Assembly: GCF_022410465.1 (NCBI RefSeq)
Contig: NZ_JAJSON010000030.1
Coordinates: 124,001-188,000, forward strand
DNA from: Christiangramia crocea
GTDB taxonomy: Bacteria > Bacteroidota > Bacteroidia > Flavobacteriales > Flavobacteriaceae
Direction of reading: 5' to 3'
Length of the DNA: 64,000 nucleotides
Part shown: positions 63,659 to 64,000 of the stretch, piece by piece
Position numbering within the stretch: position 1 is the first letter of the stretch
Layout: every line of letters starts with the position of its first letter
Made by a program: the position numbers and the translations under genes
The notes under the pieces: generated by a model
Seen by the model: the letters and a program-made list of their open reading frames with translations, nothing else
The model's database searches: none
What the model was told of the DNA's origin: nothing

Positions 63659-64000
63659 TTAGTCTATTCGGTTGATGTAATAATCGCTGTAGCGATCTTC
63701 GTCAAAGGTAAACAGATTTTTCGCCAGAGGTTGATCTGTCTTGAAGCTTTTTACGGTAATAGTGATCTTTGTTCCGTTATCCTGTGTTTGAATAAGATTA
63801 TAGATATGTTTAGTTTCCTTATCTATACCTAAAAGTATGTTCTTGATCTCGGCTTTAGTGTCTTTAGGGGTTAATTTTACATACTGTATCTCACGTCCTT
63901 TAATGTTCTGGGTAATATCCATCTCATAGTTGTATCCATCTTCATAAAAGCTGAACATTTTTGAAGGGGTGATGTTGTTATTGTCTTCTTCTACGTAACT
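63659..64000 (-). CDS. lolA: LolA-like outer-membrane lipoprotein carrier (partial, cut at right edge)
   Basis: The C-terminal 113 residues of a LolA-type periplasmic chaperone that carries lipoproteins to the outer membrane. The reading is open to the window edge (SYVEEDNNNITPSKMFSFYEDG). The strands YNYEMDITQNIKGREIQYVKLTP, DKETKHIYNLIQTQDNGTKITITVKSF and the ending FTFDEDRYSDYYINRID match the LolA fold. Its stop is 1 nt from the lptF TTG, so the two are coupled. The start lies outside the window. Confidence 0.82.
   Translation of the reverse strand, partial: SYVEEDNNNITPSKMFSFYEDGYNYEMDITQNIKGREIQYVKLTPKDTKAEIKNILLGIDKETKHIYNLIQTQDNGTKITITVKSFKTDQPLAKNLFTFDEDRYSDYYINRID

Overview
The window looks like a piece of a marine Flavobacteriaceae chromosome close to Gramella/Christiangramia. 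The evidence is Bacteroidota-type -7 promoter boxes (TAnnTTTG), Bacteroidota lipoprotein export signals (Cys followed by Asp/Glu/Ser runs), TonB-dependent receptors with a CarboxypepD_reg N-domain, a type IX secretion tail on a decayed protease gene, bacillithiol synthesis (bshC), RibB fused to a dead GTP cyclohydrolase II domain, and moderate-to-low G+C. No rRNA, tRNA, CRISPR, IS element or prophage is visible. Almost everything is chromosomal housekeeping plus cell-envelope and peptide-scavenging functions.

Layout. 0-11 kb: rimO; a minus-strand erythromycin-esterase-like/fbaB pair; a TVP38/DUF2459 pair; an M16-M14 exopeptidase operon. 11-16 kb: bshC and a group II PLP decarboxylase, a secreted SnoaL-like protein and guaA. 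16-20 kb: a LysM/PBP1-fold protein, OsmC and a DUF922 protease in a tightly overlapping run, converging on a nitronate monooxygenase that follows a deleted S8 protease remnant. 20-28 kb: mnmA, small lipoproteins, a FAS1 lipoprotein, pyrG-yidC, a single-domain response regulator and DUF3820. 28-39 kb: a GH3 protein, a secreted HExxH protein, DUF4168, an M20/M20D/SDR operon, an MFS transporter, an S9 peptidase and a NTF2/cupin pair. 39-46 kb: a TonB receptor divergent from a second S9 peptidase, which converges on a membrane-anchored kinase-like protein. 46-50 kb: VOC and SRPBCC proteins, a small conserved protein and a four-gene arsenic operon (arsR-DUF6428-arsC-acr3). 50-60 kb: a Gfo/Idh oxidoreductase, a lipoprotein, a 680-bp structured intergenic region before an L,D-transpeptidase, and a siderophore-type TonB receptor with a PepSY reductase-like partner behind twin operator dyads. 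60-64 kb: SanA-like protein, nitroreductase, ribB(X), lptF and the C-terminal part of lolA running off the right edge.

Shared themes. Several secreted peptidases (M16, M14, two S9, M20, M20D) and two TonB receptors fit a peptide-scavenging lifestyle. bshC and OsmC indicate low-molecular-weight thiol and peroxide defence. lolA-lptF serve outer-membrane lipoprotein and LPS transport. Many apparent TTG starts are actually the 3' end of a -7 box, and I moved those starts downstream. The less ordinary items are the deleted T9SS protease, the degenerate RibB fusion, the kinase-like protein, the folded leader of the L,D-transpeptidase gene and the twin dyads around the siderophore-receptor promoter.
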